Assembly (NCBI GenBank): GCA_045110475.1
Contig: JBGCGC010000030.1
Location: 1-64,000 of the forward strand
Length of the DNA stretch: 64,000 nucleotides
Direction: 5' to 3'
Origin: Granulosicoccus sp045110475
Lineage (GTDB): Bacteria; Pseudomonadota; Gammaproteobacteria; Granulosicoccales; Granulosicoccaceae
Part shown: in pieces, positions 42,362-51,465 of the stretch
How positions within the stretch are numbered: position 1 is the first letter of the stretch
Layout: each line of letters opens with the position of its first letter
Notes under the pieces: model-generated
Seen by the model: only the letters and a program-made list of their open reading frames with translations
Databases searched by the model: none
What the model was told of the DNA's origin: nothing
Program-made: the position numbers and the translations under genes

Positions 42362-43738
42362 ATGAAGTTTAATAAACGCGCTGCAGCTTTTAAAAGCACA
42401 GCAGTTGCAGCCCTGATTGCCGTCTCTTTCGGCACCGCGCAAGCTCAGGATGGCTTGCTGTTTCCCGTAGGCGAAGGCGCTTTCAACTGGGATAGTTACA
42501 ACACCTTCGCCGAGGGTAACAACCTTGATGGTGAAAGCCTCACGGTGTTCGGCCCATGGCTGGGGCCTGACCAGGAACTGGTCGAGAACATGATTGCGTA
42601 CTTTGAATCAGCAACCGGTGCTGATGTCAGCTACGTAGGTTCTGACAGTTTTGAACAACAGATAATGATCGACGCAGAAGCCGGTTCAGCGCCCAACATC
42701 GCGGTATTCCCGCAGCCGGGTCTTGCTGCCAACCTGGCAGAGCGTGGTTTCCTCACGCCACTCCCGGAGTCCGCTGGTCCTTTCCTTCTGGACAACTACG
42801 CTGCTGGACAATCATGGATTGATCTGGGCACATTCACGGGAGCTGACGGGGCGGAAAGCCTGTATGGCTTTTTCTACAAGGTCGATTTGAAATCTCTGGT
42901 GTGGTACAGCCCAGAGAACTTCGAGGATGCGGGATATGAAATACCTCAGAGCATGGAAGAGCTCAAGGCGCTGACAGATCAGATCGTTGCTGATGGCGAA
43001 ACTCCCTGGTGTATCGGTCTGGGTTCCGGTGGTGCTACTGGCTGGCCCGCAACCGACTGGGTTGAAGACATGATGCTGCGTAGTCACGCGCCTGAGGTGT
43101 ATGACGCCTGGGTGAGAAACGAAATCCCCTTCAATGATCCTCAAGTTGTCGAAGCCATAGAAGAGTTTGGCTACTTTGCTCGCAACGACGACTACGTCGC
43201 CGGTGGAGCTGGCGCTGTAGCCACCACTGACTTCCGAGACAGCCCGCAAGGCCTGTTCAGCTCGCCTCCTCAGTGCTACATGCACAGGCAAGCCTCATTC
43301 ATCCCCAGTTTCTTCCCTGAAGGAACAGAGGTTGGCGCTGATGTCGACTTCTTCTACTTCCCTGCCTACGAAGAAAAAGACCTTGGCAAGCCGGTTCTGG
43401 GTGCGGGTACTGTCTGGGGCATCACGCAGGACAACAAGGCCGCTCAGGTATTCATGGAATGGCTGCAAACGCCAATCGCACACGAAGTCTGGATGGCGCA
43501 GTCTGGCTTCCTGACTCCACACATGGGTGTGAATACTGAGTTGTTCGGTGATCCGACCATCAAAAAAATGAATGACATCCTGCTGGGCGCATCCACTTTC
43601 CGTTTTGATGCTTCCGATCTAATGCCCGGTGGCGTTGGCGCAGGCACTTTCTGGACGGGTATGGTTGACTATGCCGGTGGTGCAGACGCCGGTGAGGTTG
43701 CTGGCGAAATCCAGAGCAGTTGGGATGCATTGAAGTAA
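42362..43738 (+). CDS. aglE: Alpha-glucoside-binding periplasmic protein (AglE-like)
   Basis: 458 residues from ATG 42362, with GGAG 7 bases upstream. A Sec signal peptide (about residues 1-28) ends TAQAQDG. The mature part is a family-1 solute-binding protein of the AglE type: DGESLTVFGPWLGPDQE, SFEQQIMIDAEAGSAPNIAVFPQPG, GATGWPATDWVEDMML, PPQCYMHRQASF. It delivers alpha-glucosides to the AglF/AglG permeases encoded on the opposite strand. It is transcribed downstream of the LacI gene, separated by 192 bases, and ends at a terminator. Confidence 0.92.
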   Translation: MKFNKRAAAFKSTAVAALIAVSFGTAQAQDGLLFPVGEGAFNWDSYNTFAEGNNLDGESLTVFGPWLGPDQELVENMIAYFESATGADVSYVGSDSFEQQIMIDAEAGSAPNIAVFPQPGLAANLAERGFLTPLPESAGPFLLDNYAAGQSWIDLGTFTGADGAESLYGFFYKVDLKSLVWYSPENFEDAGYEIPQSMEELKALTDQIVADGETPWCIGLGSGGATGWPATDWVEDMMLRSHAPEVYDAWVRNEIPFNDPQVVEAIEEFGYFARNDDYVAGGAGAVATTDFRDSPQGLFSSPPQCYMHRQASFIPSFFPEGTEVGADVDFFYFPAYEEKDLGKPVLGAGTVWGITQDNKAAQVFMEWLQTPIAHEVWMAQSGFLTPHMGVNTELFGDPTIKKMNDILLGASTFRFDASDLMPGGVGAGTFWTGMVDYAGGADAGEVAGEIQSSWDALK

Positions 43739-43824
43739 GTTAACGGTGTAACGCAAAGTCAAGTGCTCTGAATGGTCCAGGCTGCTTGCCTGGGATTCTT
43801 GAGGGTCACTTGCTGCTACAGTAC

Positions 43825-43859
43825 AAAGGCGGGTCGGTTCATACTGGCCTGCCTTTTTT
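43825..43859 (+). terminator. Rho-independent terminator after aglE
   Basis: AAAGGCGGG (43825-43833) pairs with the CCTGCCTTT region (43848-43856) with one mismatch, followed by T to 43859. It lies about 86 bases after the aglE stop and just before the ABC exporter gene. Confidence 0.7.
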
Positions 43860-43884
43860 CTTGCCTATTCAAAAATACTGAGTC

Positions 43885-45684
43885 ATGAGTGAAGCGGCCA
43901 CCAGTTTCAACGCGTTGATCGAACTGCTGCGCTACGCGAAGGGGTATCGTCGGCGCATCATTCTGGCGAGTACCTGCTCGGCACTGAATACGCTCTTTGA
44001 CATCATGCCCGAGATTCTTATCGGGGTTGCCATTGATGTGGTTGTCAACCGGCAAGAGAGTTTTCTGGCGGGACTTGGTTTCGAGACGCCGCAGGGACAG
44101 ATCCTGATGCTGGCGTTTCTGACCTTGCTTATCTGGGCAGGAGAATCGTTGTTTCAGTACCTGTATCTGATCTTGTGGAGAAACCTTGCGCAAGACCTGC
44201 AAGCCGATCTTCGACAAGATGCCTATGATCAGGTGCAGCGGCAGGATATGGGCTTCTTTGAATCACGCAGCTCCGGTGAACTGACCGCCATACTCAATGA
44301 CGACGTTAACCAGCTAGAGCGCTTCCTTGATGGCGGTGCCAATGATTTCCTGCAAGTGTTTGTCAGCGTAACCTTGATCGGCGGCGTTTTCTTCTATATT
44401 TCACCCAGCATTGCCATGCTTGCCATTACCCCCATTCCGGTTATCATCTGGGGGGCATTCTTTTTTATGCGCCGGGCTACACCCTTGTATGCCGATGTAC
44501 GTGCCAAAGTGGGTGATTTGTCCAGTCGTCTGGGCAACAATATTGGTGGCATGGCAACCATCAAGTCCTTCACCTCTGAGGCTCGCGAAAGCGCCCGTCT
44601 GGCTGCTACAAGTAAGGAGTACGTAAAAGCTAACCGAAAAGCCATCAAAATCAGTTCAGCGTTTGTTCCTCTTATTAGAATGGCAATTCTCGCTGGATTC
44701 ATGGCAACGTTTATTCTCGGCGGTTTGAAGGCGCTGGACGGTAGCCTGAATGTCGGGGCCTACGGTATGCTCGTGTTTCTAACACAGCGCTTGCTGTGGC
44801 CACTAACGCGTCTGGCGCAAACCGTTGACCTTTACGAGCGTGCGATGGCCAGTACTCGCCGGATACTCAAACTCATTGAGACAGAAACGCGAGTGCGTGA
44901 TAGCGGTCATGCGCTCATGCCATTGGGGGAGCCCGGGTCAGTCACATTCGATGCTGTTACGTTTCATTATCCAAATACCCATTCAGGCGTCAATGCCATT
45001 GATCTTCATATCAAGGCCGGTACCACGGTCGCCCTGGTTGGTACCACTGGTTCGGGAAAATCCACTCTGATCAAGCTGTTGTTACGTTTTTACCCGGTCA
45101 CTTCGGGACAGATACTGATTAGTGATAAACCCGCTAACGAGCTATCGTTGCACAGCCTGCGTGAGGGCATAGGTCTTGTCAGTCAGGATGTGTTTCTTTT
45201 CGAAGGCAGTATCTGGGATAACATTGCCTACGGTGATCCTGAAGCCTCCGGGGATGCAGTGCGCGCGGCTGCCGTTGCAGCCGAGGCAATGGAATTCATC
45301 GACGCCTTGCCAAACGGATTCGAAACATTAGTGGGAGAGCGAGGTATTAAACTTTCTGGTGGTCAGCGTCAGCGACTTTCACTGGCGAGAGCTATTGTGA
45401 AAAATCCACCTATCCTGATTCTGGATGAGGCAACCAGTGCGGTTGACAATGAAACCGAAGCTGCCATACAGCGCTCGCTGGCTGTTATCTCAAAGCACCG
45501 AACCGTGTTGGTTGTGGCACATCGACTCAGCACGATTGTTGCAGCAGATGAGATCATTGTTCTTGAGCATGGAACCATCGTGGAGCGTGGCTCTCACAAA
45601 CAATTATTGGGTACCAATGGACACTATGCCCGGCAGTGGGCTGTGCAAACAGGTGCGTTACAACAGGAGCTGGCGGCTGGATGA
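43885..45684 (+). CDS. ABC transporter, fused membrane and ATPase domains (exporter type)
   Basis: 599 residues: six-helix membrane domain (about 1-330) then an ATPase. EAA-like coupling region near LQADLRQDAYDQVQRQDMGFFE. Walker A VGTTGSGKSTLIKLLLRF, signature IKLSGGQRQRLSLARAIVKN, Walker B ILILDEATSAVD, His in VAHRLSTI. It is a half-transporter of the MsbA/multidrug type and should work as a homodimer exporting a hydrophobic compound or lipid. Its stop overlaps the gpsA start by ATGA, suggesting a link to phospholipid synthesis, although shared expression alone is not proof. Confidence 0.9.
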   Translation: MSEAATSFNALIELLRYAKGYRRRIILASTCSALNTLFDIMPEILIGVAIDVVVNRQESFLAGLGFETPQGQILMLAFLTLLIWAGESLFQYLYLILWRNLAQDLQADLRQDAYDQVQRQDMGFFESRSSGELTAILNDDVNQLERFLDGGANDFLQVFVSVTLIGGVFFYISPSIAMLAITPIPVIIWGAFFFMRRATPLYADVRAKVGDLSSRLGNNIGGMATIKSFTSEARESARLAATSKEYVKANRKAIKISSAFVPLIRMAILAGFMATFILGGLKALDGSLNVGAYGMLVFLTQRLLWPLTRLAQTVDLYERAMASTRRILKLIETETRVRDSGHALMPLGEPGSVTFDAVTFHYPNTHSGVNAIDLHIKAGTTVALVGTTGSGKSTLIKLLLRFYPVTSGQILISDKPANELSLHSLREGIGLVSQDVFLFEGSIWDNIAYGDPEASGDAVRAAAVAAEAMEFIDALPNGFETLVGERGIKLSGGQRQRLSLARAIVKNPPILILDEATSAVDNETEAAIQRSLAVISKHRTVLVVAHRLSTIVAADEIIVLEHGTIVERGSHKQLLGTNGHYARQWAVQTGALQQELAAG

Positions 45685-46712
45685 GCAACATTAAGCAACA
45701 AAGTATTCCTGTTACCGTCATTGGTGCAGGATCCTGGGGTACGGCGCTAGCTATACAACTGGCACGTGCCGGCAATCAGGTAAGGCTCTGGGGGCGGGAT
45801 GCTGAACATATGAGTAGGTTGTCTGATTCGCGCAGCAACGAGCGCTATCTTCCTGCTTGCGTATTCCCAGACAATCTGTCGGTGTGTATAGACTGGGAAC
45901 AAGCGATGCTGGATCAACCGCGCGTTCTGGTGTCAGTGCCGAGCCACGCATTCAGAGCCGTACTGAAGAGTATTCGCAATAGCGAAGCCTTGTCGCTGGA
46001 TAGGCTGGAGTTAGCCTGGGCCACCAAGGGCTTCGAACTGGAGACAGGACTTTTACCGCATCAGGTTGTCAGGCAGGAATTACCTGAATGTCAGAACTAT
46101 GCGGTGCTATCGGGGCCCACATTTGCGCTTGAAGTGGGTGCCGGTTTGCCCACGGCCATCACTGTTGCAGGTTCTGATGATGTCTGGTCATCAACGATGG
46201 CTGAGTGTCTACGGAGTAAAACGTTTATTGCCTATACATCCACCGACATTGTCGGAGTCGAGATTGGTGGTGCAGTAAAAAACGCGTTGGCTATTGGCGC
46301 AGGTCTTTCAGATGGCCTTGGATTTGGTGCCAATGCGCGCATCGCCCTGATTAATCGGGGTTTGCGGGAGCTTTCCCGTCTGGGACTTGCCATGGGTGCC
46401 AGAGAGGAGACGTTTATCGGTTTGGCGGGTATGGGGGATCTTGTGCTCACTTGTACAGATAACCAGTCACGCAACCGGCGTATGGGTCTGGCATTGGCCA
46501 CTGGTAAAACCATAGATGAGGCTGCCGTGGAAATTGGTCAGGTAGTAGAAGGCATTGGCGCTGCCCGCGCCGTATATGAGCAGGCAGAACGCCTTGAGGT
46601 TCGTATGCCAATCATCGAACAGATTTATCGTGTGGTGGTTGAGGGTGTCAGCCCGCATGATGCGGTTGAGGCATTGCTCGACCGGGAAATGAGCGCAGGT
46701 GCCGAGCATTGA
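45681..46712 (+). CDS. gpsA: Glycerol-3-phosphate dehydrogenase [NAD(P)+]
   Basis: 343 residues from ATG 45681, which overlaps the upstream TGA. Signatures: VIGAGSWGTALAIQLARAG, AWATKGFE, AVLSGPTFALEVGAGLPTA, catalytic Lys in GGAVKNALAIGAGLSDGLG, and GLAGMGDLVLTC with NRRMG. It reduces DHAP to sn-glycerol-3-phosphate for membrane lipid synthesis. This is the canonical copy; the protein at 24758-25834 is a diverged relative. The in-frame TTG at 45636 lies within the ABC gene and is rejected. Confidence 0.95.
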   Translation: MSNIKQQSIPVTVIGAGSWGTALAIQLARAGNQVRLWGRDAEHMSRLSDSRSNERYLPACVFPDNLSVCIDWEQAMLDQPRVLVSVPSHAFRAVLKSIRNSEALSLDRLELAWATKGFELETGLLPHQVVRQELPECQNYAVLSGPTFALEVGAGLPTAITVAGSDDVWSSTMAECLRSKTFIAYTSTDIVGVEIGGAVKNALAIGAGLSDGLGFGANARIALINRGLRELSRLGLAMGAREETFIGLAGMGDLVLTCTDNQSRNRRMGLALATGKTIDEAAVEIGQVVEGIGAARAVYEQAERLEVRMPIIEQIYRVVVEGVSPHDAVEALLDREMSAGAEH

Positions 46713-46723
46713 TTCACACTACA

Positions 46724-47665
46724 CTAGGTGCGCTGAGCGAGGGTGTCCTTCTTTAGTTGGTTCTCTCTGAAAATGACATACATGCCGCTGGATACGATCA
46801 CCAGTATGCCTGACCAGGTCAAGCTATCTGGCCACTCGTTAAACAGCCACCAGCCGAGCGCCGTTGCTGACACTATCTCGATGTAGCCAAAGGGCGCGAG
46901 CAGGGATGTGGGTGCTCTGTTGACTGCGATAACCACTAACAAATGACCGACAGCAGCGATAAGCCCAACCACACCCAGTAGTGCCCATTGTTCAAGGTTA
47001 GGCATGCGTGGATGAAACATGACCAGACTGGATAAGCTTCCGAGCCACAACGCCAGGCTCATGACAATCGTTGCCCCTACTGCAGAACTGAATTGCATGG
47101 TGAGAGGGTGATCGACGTTGGCCACGGAGCGTGTCATTGCCAGATAAGAAGCGAAGAAAAATGCAGCGGCAATGGGTAAAAGCGACGCCAGCGTGAATGC
47201 CTCACTACCGGGCCTGATAATCAGCAGGGCACCCAGAAAACCCGTGGTCACCGCAATGCGCCGATGCCAGCCGATACTCTCTCCAAGTACCAGGGCGGAT
47301 AGAAGCGTCAGTATCATGGGCTGAACGAAAAAGATCGCAATCGCGGTTGCAAGGGGTAGATAGAGCAGTGAAAAGAAGAAAAATGTGGTTGCCGTCGCCA
47401 GCAGAATACCGCGGATCGTGTGGATGATCGGGTGAGCCGGCTTAAGTGCCGATGGTTGCAATGTGAGCAAAATGGCCACCGCCATGAAGATCATCTGGAA
47501 GGCAAAACGTCCCCATGTGATTTGCATTGGAGATAAGGACTCTCCCAGAATCTTGGCTACCGCGTCCATGATGGGCACGATAATCATGCCGACGATCATA
47601 AAGCCCACCCCCCAACTTGCGGACTGAGTCCTGGTGCCTATCTGGAGAAGAAGAGGGCGCAGCAT
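46724..47665 (-). CDS. DMT-superfamily (EamA) transporter
   Basis: 313 residues from ATG 47665, with ten hydrophobic segments in two five-helix repeats. First repeat: MIVGMIIVPIMDAVAKILGE and SPMQITWGRFAFQMIFMA; second begins near LLPIAAAFFFASYLAMTRS. EamA proteins move metabolites or amino acids; the substrate is unknown. It is convergent with gpsA (gap 11 bases). A TTG at 47686 is an alternative start. Confidence 0.87.
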   Translation of the reverse strand: MLRPLLLQIGTRTQSASWGVGFMIVGMIIVPIMDAVAKILGESLSPMQITWGRFAFQMIFMAVAILLTLQPSALKPAHPIIHTIRGILLATATTFFFFSLLYLPLATAIAIFFVQPMILTLLSALVLGESIGWHRRIAVTTGFLGALLIIRPGSEAFTLASLLPIAAAFFFASYLAMTRSVANVDHPLTMQFSSAVGATIVMSLALWLGSLSSLVMFHPRMPNLEQWALLGVVGLIAAVGHLLVVIAVNRAPTSLLAPFGYIEIVSATALGWWLFNEWPDSLTWSGILVIVSSGMYVIFRENQLKKDTLAQRT

Positions 47666-47863
47666 AACGTGGTTGCCGAGTAGCAAATGACCGAGCAGGA
47701 ACGATACAGGCTCTTTAGTCTATTTGCACTGGCTTCTGCCACAGAGAATCTGATCCGATAGATGGCAACGGTGCCACCGGTTGGTAGGACTTTTTTCGAG
47801 TTCCATGCAGTTTAGCGGTAGTATGGTGTTGAACAGGGTTCGAAGCCGCCTCTCAATTAATTA

Positions 47864-48409
47864 ATGCCAAGTCACAATGGAAAACCGCATAGTAAAAACG
47901 ACACAATTGAAGTGTTACGTTTTATTGCAGCTTTTTATTACGTGCTGACGCTTGGCGTTTTTTTCATCGCAATGGCATTGCCATCGTTACTCAAAAGCAC
48001 CACAGCAGATCCGGCACATCTTTTCATGTCCTTGCTTTTTATACCGTTTGATAAACACGGAACCGGACATGTTGCGTCGCTACTGTCAATCGATATTCCC
48101 GGTGAGCGATTTATCTACGCAGCAATACCATCGATGGTTGTTATTGGCTTGGCCCTGATAGTATTCGATGGCCGATCCATGCCCAGATTGCTGGTAGCTT
48201 TAGGTGGTGCCAGCTATGTGCTGTATCTGACGCACCCTTATGTTATTCAAGTCTTCGATAAATTTACCGGCTGGTTTGCCGGAGGGCCGGTACAACAATG
48301 GTTAGCGCTTGGCTTGTTGGTGGTGATAGCCAATGCTCTGGCTCTTGCGCTATACCAGTATCTGGAAGTACCTCTTAGAGCTCAATTGCGCAAACGCCTT
48401 CTACACTAG
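47864..48409 (+). pseudogene. Acyltransferase-3 family gene with large internal deletions
   Basis: 181 residues against a usual 340-380. The opening NDTIEVLRFIAAFYYVL matches the first helix of acyltransferase-3 proteins, but the catalytic His and R-x-x-R region that should follow is missing. Text then resumes with LLKSTTADPAHLFMSLLFIPF, skips the central WTLxxE part, and continues with a normal end (ALGGASYVLYLTHPYVIQVF and LEVPLRAQLRKRL). The frame is nevertheless intact. It is probably inactive as an acyltransferase. Its TAG stop overlaps the TAG of the convergent uvrA. Confidence 0.65.
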
Positions 48410-51279
48410 GCTTTGGAATCTGAACGACGCTTTGCGCGCGTTGTTTTCTTTTTTGCAGACTGGGGCATGAGCAATCGCTTGAGATAGTGTCCCGTGTAGG
48501 AAGACTCACACGCCATAATGGTCTCGGGTGGACCACTGGCAACCACCGTGCCACCTCCTTGGCCACCTTCAGGGCCCATGTCAACTATCCAGTCGGCGGT
48601 TTTTATCACATCAAGATTGTGTTCGATAATCACCACAGTATTACCGGCATCTCGAAGCCGTTGCAGCACCTTCAGCAACGCTTTCACATCTTCAAAGTGC
48701 AGGCCCGTGGTGGGTTCGTCCAGGATATATAGCGTATCGCCGGTATCGCGCTTGGACAGCTCCCTTGCCAGTTTGATGCGCTGCGCCTCTCCCCCTGATA
48801 ACGTGGTGGCATTCTGACCCAATGTGATATACGACAGGCCAACATCCATCATTGTTTGTAATTTACGGTGTAACACAGGTACGGCTGCAAAAAATTCATT
48901 GGCCTGTTCAACTGTCATCGAAAGTACTTGGTGAATGTTCTCACCCTTGTATCTGATGTCCAGTGTTTCGCGTCCGTAACGCTTGCCTTCGCAGATGTCG
49001 CATGGGACATAGACATCGGGCAGGAAGTGCATTTCAACTTTAATGAGTCCATCGCCCTGACAGGCCTCACATCGGCCGCCCTTTACGTTAAAGCTGAACC
49101 GACCGGCCTTATAGCCGCGCGAACGCGCTTCATGGGTGCCAGCAAACAAATCTCTTATTGCCGAGAACAATCCTGAGTAAGTTGCCGGATTACTGCGTGG
49201 TGTTCGTCCGATAGGGCTTTGATCAATCGCAACAATTTTGTCAAAGACGCTGAGTCCGGTTACGTTTCCCACCTTCGCACTTTTATGGCGGGCCTTGTTG
49301 ATGACATTGGCTGCTGTGTAGTACAGCGTATTGTTAACCAGAGTAGATTTGCCAGAGCCTGATACACCGGTTACTACCGTGCAAAGGCCGACCGGAATTT
49401 TTACATCAACTTGTTTGAGGTTATTTCCCTGCGCTTTCTTTATGGATATATACCGTTTACCCGGTGATTTTCTTGGTGGTATCTCGATGCTACGCTTACC
49501 AGACAAATACTGCCCGGTAATGGAATTTTTGTTGCTGATGATTTTCCTGGGAGGACCTTCGGCCACAATTTCGCCACCGTGAATGCCCGCACCGGGACCA
49601 ATGTCAATGACGTGATCAGCCGCTCTTATGGCATCTTCATCATGTTCTACAACGATCACTGTATTGCCAAGATCGCGAAGGTAGGCCAGTGTTCCCAGTA
49701 ATTTATCGTTATCACGCTGGTGCAAACCGATTGACGGCTCGTCCAATACGTACATCACACCTTGTAATCCCGCACCAATCTGACTGGCCAGACGAATACG
49801 CTGAGCTTCGCCACCGGATAAGGTATCGGCGCTTCTATCCAAAGACAGATAATCCAGGCCGACGTTGACCAGAAAGCTCAAGCGCTGCTGGATTTCGCTG
49901 GTAATTTTGCTGGCCACCTCTGCGCGTCCACCTGCAAGCTGCAGATTGGCGATAAGTCCCACACTATCTCCAATGGATTGGCTGACAATTGAAGGCAGAT
50001 TATGTCCATCAATGAGCACGTGACGTGCGGCAGTGTTTAGACGCGCGCCCTTGCACTCGGGGCATGTTTCGCTGGACAACAGTTTCGCCAGCTCCTCACG
50101 TACGGCGCTGGATTCTGTTTCGCGATAGCGGCGTTGCAGGTTGGGTATGACACCTTCAAATGTCCGTAAGGATTCACGCGACGCACTGCGTTTGTCACTT
50201 TGATAAGTGAACTTTATTTCTTCACCGTCTGAGCCATACAGCACCACTTTTTGCACCTTGTCGGGCAGCTCATCAAACACGGTGGTTACCTTGAATCCAT
50301 AGTGTCTGGCCAACGACTGGATCATCTGAAAGTAGTAGGGGTTCTGTTTGTCCCATCCGCGAACAGCGCCACCAGCTAAACTGACTGCCTTGTTGGTAAT
50401 AATCAGACTTTCATCGAAATACTGGCTGACCCCCAGACCATCGCAACGCGAGCAGGCACCGTGTGGGCTGTTAAACGAAAACGCGCGTGGTTCCAATTCC
50501 ACCAGCGAATAACCACATTGGCTGCAGGCATAGCGCGTAGAGAAAACAATATCGTCGCCACTACCATCCAGTGCGGTGATGATGGCGTTGCCTTCTCCCA
50601 GATCGGTAGCCGTTTCAAACGATTCTGCCAGCCGTAGTCTCTGATCCTCACGAACCTTGAAACGGTCAACCACCACATCAATACTGTGCTTCTTCTTCGC
50701 TGCCAGCGTGATGTCACCTTCAAGTTCAGTGATAACGCCATCGATACGAGCACGCAGATAACCTTGAGCACGAAGTCGTTCCAGAAGCGTTGTATGATCG
50801 CCTTTGCGATCCTTGACGACCGGCGCCAGCAAGGCAAGCGCCTGACCCGATGGCATTTGCAAGACATGATCAACCATCTGGCTGAGCGTCTGTGCCTCCA
50901 GAACTTCACCGTGTGTGGGGCAGGTGGGTGTACCGGCTCGTGCAAACAACAGTCGCAGGTAGTCGTAGACTTCGGTGATGGTGCCCACGGTTGATCGAGG
51001 ATTGTGCGAGGTTGATTTCTGTTCGATGGCAATCGCTGGAGAGAGCCCATCGATCATGTCTACATCCGGTTTGTCCATGACCGACAGGAACTGTCGGGCA
51101 TACGCAGAAAGGGATTCCACGTAACGACGTTGACCTTCTGCAAACAAGGTGTCGAAGGCGAGCGACGATTTCCCACAGCCAGACAATCCTGTGATTACGA
51201 TCAATGAATCTCGTGGCAGATCGGCATCAATGTTTTTCAGATTATGGGTGCGGGCACCCCTGATGCGGATGGTATCCAT
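48406..51279 (-). CDS. uvrA: UvrABC excinuclease subunit A
   Basis: 957 residues, full length. Two ABC ATPase modules: Walker A GLSGCGKSSLAFDTLFAEGQ (near residue 31) and GVSGSGKSTLVNNTLY (near 640); signatures DTLSGGEAQRIRLASQIG and TTLSGGEAQRIKLARELS; zinc-binding CxxC pairs near 250 (CSQCGY) and 740 (CEACQGDG). UvrA with UvrB finds bulky DNA damage for nucleotide excision repair. It is divergent from the YajR-like gene. I could not find a standard LexA box in the 186-base gap, so SOS control is not evident. Confidence 0.97.
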   Translation of the reverse strand: MDTIRIRGARTHNLKNIDADLPRDSLIVITGLSGCGKSSLAFDTLFAEGQRRYVESLSAYARQFLSVMDKPDVDMIDGLSPAIAIEQKSTSHNPRSTVGTITEVYDYLRLLFARAGTPTCPTHGEVLEAQTLSQMVDHVLQMPSGQALALLAPVVKDRKGDHTTLLERLRAQGYLRARIDGVITELEGDITLAAKKKHSIDVVVDRFKVREDQRLRLAESFETATDLGEGNAIITALDGSGDDIVFSTRYACSQCGYSLVELEPRAFSFNSPHGACSRCDGLGVSQYFDESLIITNKAVSLAGGAVRGWDKQNPYYFQMIQSLARHYGFKVTTVFDELPDKVQKVVLYGSDGEEIKFTYQSDKRSASRESLRTFEGVIPNLQRRYRETESSAVREELAKLLSSETCPECKGARLNTAARHVLIDGHNLPSIVSQSIGDSVGLIANLQLAGGRAEVASKITSEIQQRLSFLVNVGLDYLSLDRSADTLSGGEAQRIRLASQIGAGLQGVMYVLDEPSIGLHQRDNDKLLGTLAYLRDLGNTVIVVEHDEDAIRAADHVIDIGPGAGIHGGEIVAEGPPRKIISNKNSITGQYLSGKRSIEIPPRKSPGKRYISIKKAQGNNLKQVDVKIPVGLCTVVTGVSGSGKSTLVNNTLYYTAANVINKARHKSAKVGNVTGLSVFDKIVAIDQSPIGRTPRSNPATYSGLFSAIRDLFAGTHEARSRGYKAGRFSFNVKGGRCEACQGDGLIKVEMHFLPDVYVPCDICEGKRYGRETLDIRYKGENIHQVLSMTVEQANEFFAAVPVLHRKLQTMMDVGLSYITLGQNATTLSGGEAQRIKLARELSKRDTGDTLYILDEPTTGLHFEDVKALLKVLQRLRDAGNTVVIIEHNLDVIKTADWIVDMGPEGGQGGGTVVASGPPETIMACESSYTGHYLKRLLMPQSAKKKTTRAKRRSDSKA

Positions 51280-51465
51280 CTCTCGGTTGACTCAGTTGGG
51301 ACGGCTGGTGTCGTCCGCGTTGTTTATGGGTGGGGATTGTGGGCAGAGATTGGGAAGTGACCCATCGACTGCCCATGGCGGAGCTGGACTGATACTATAC
51401 AGCGGTGCGGAGCTGGTATCCGGCAACAGGGTAGCGCCGTACCCGGTAAATCACACAAAAGTCTT

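Noticed and set aside
51280..51465. Possible LexA (SOS) box between uvrA and the MFS gene, CTGATACTATACAG near 51389
   Set aside because: The CTG and CAG halves are 8 bases apart, whereas the consensus CTGT-N8-ACAG requires 10 between them; it could be part of a -10 element instead.
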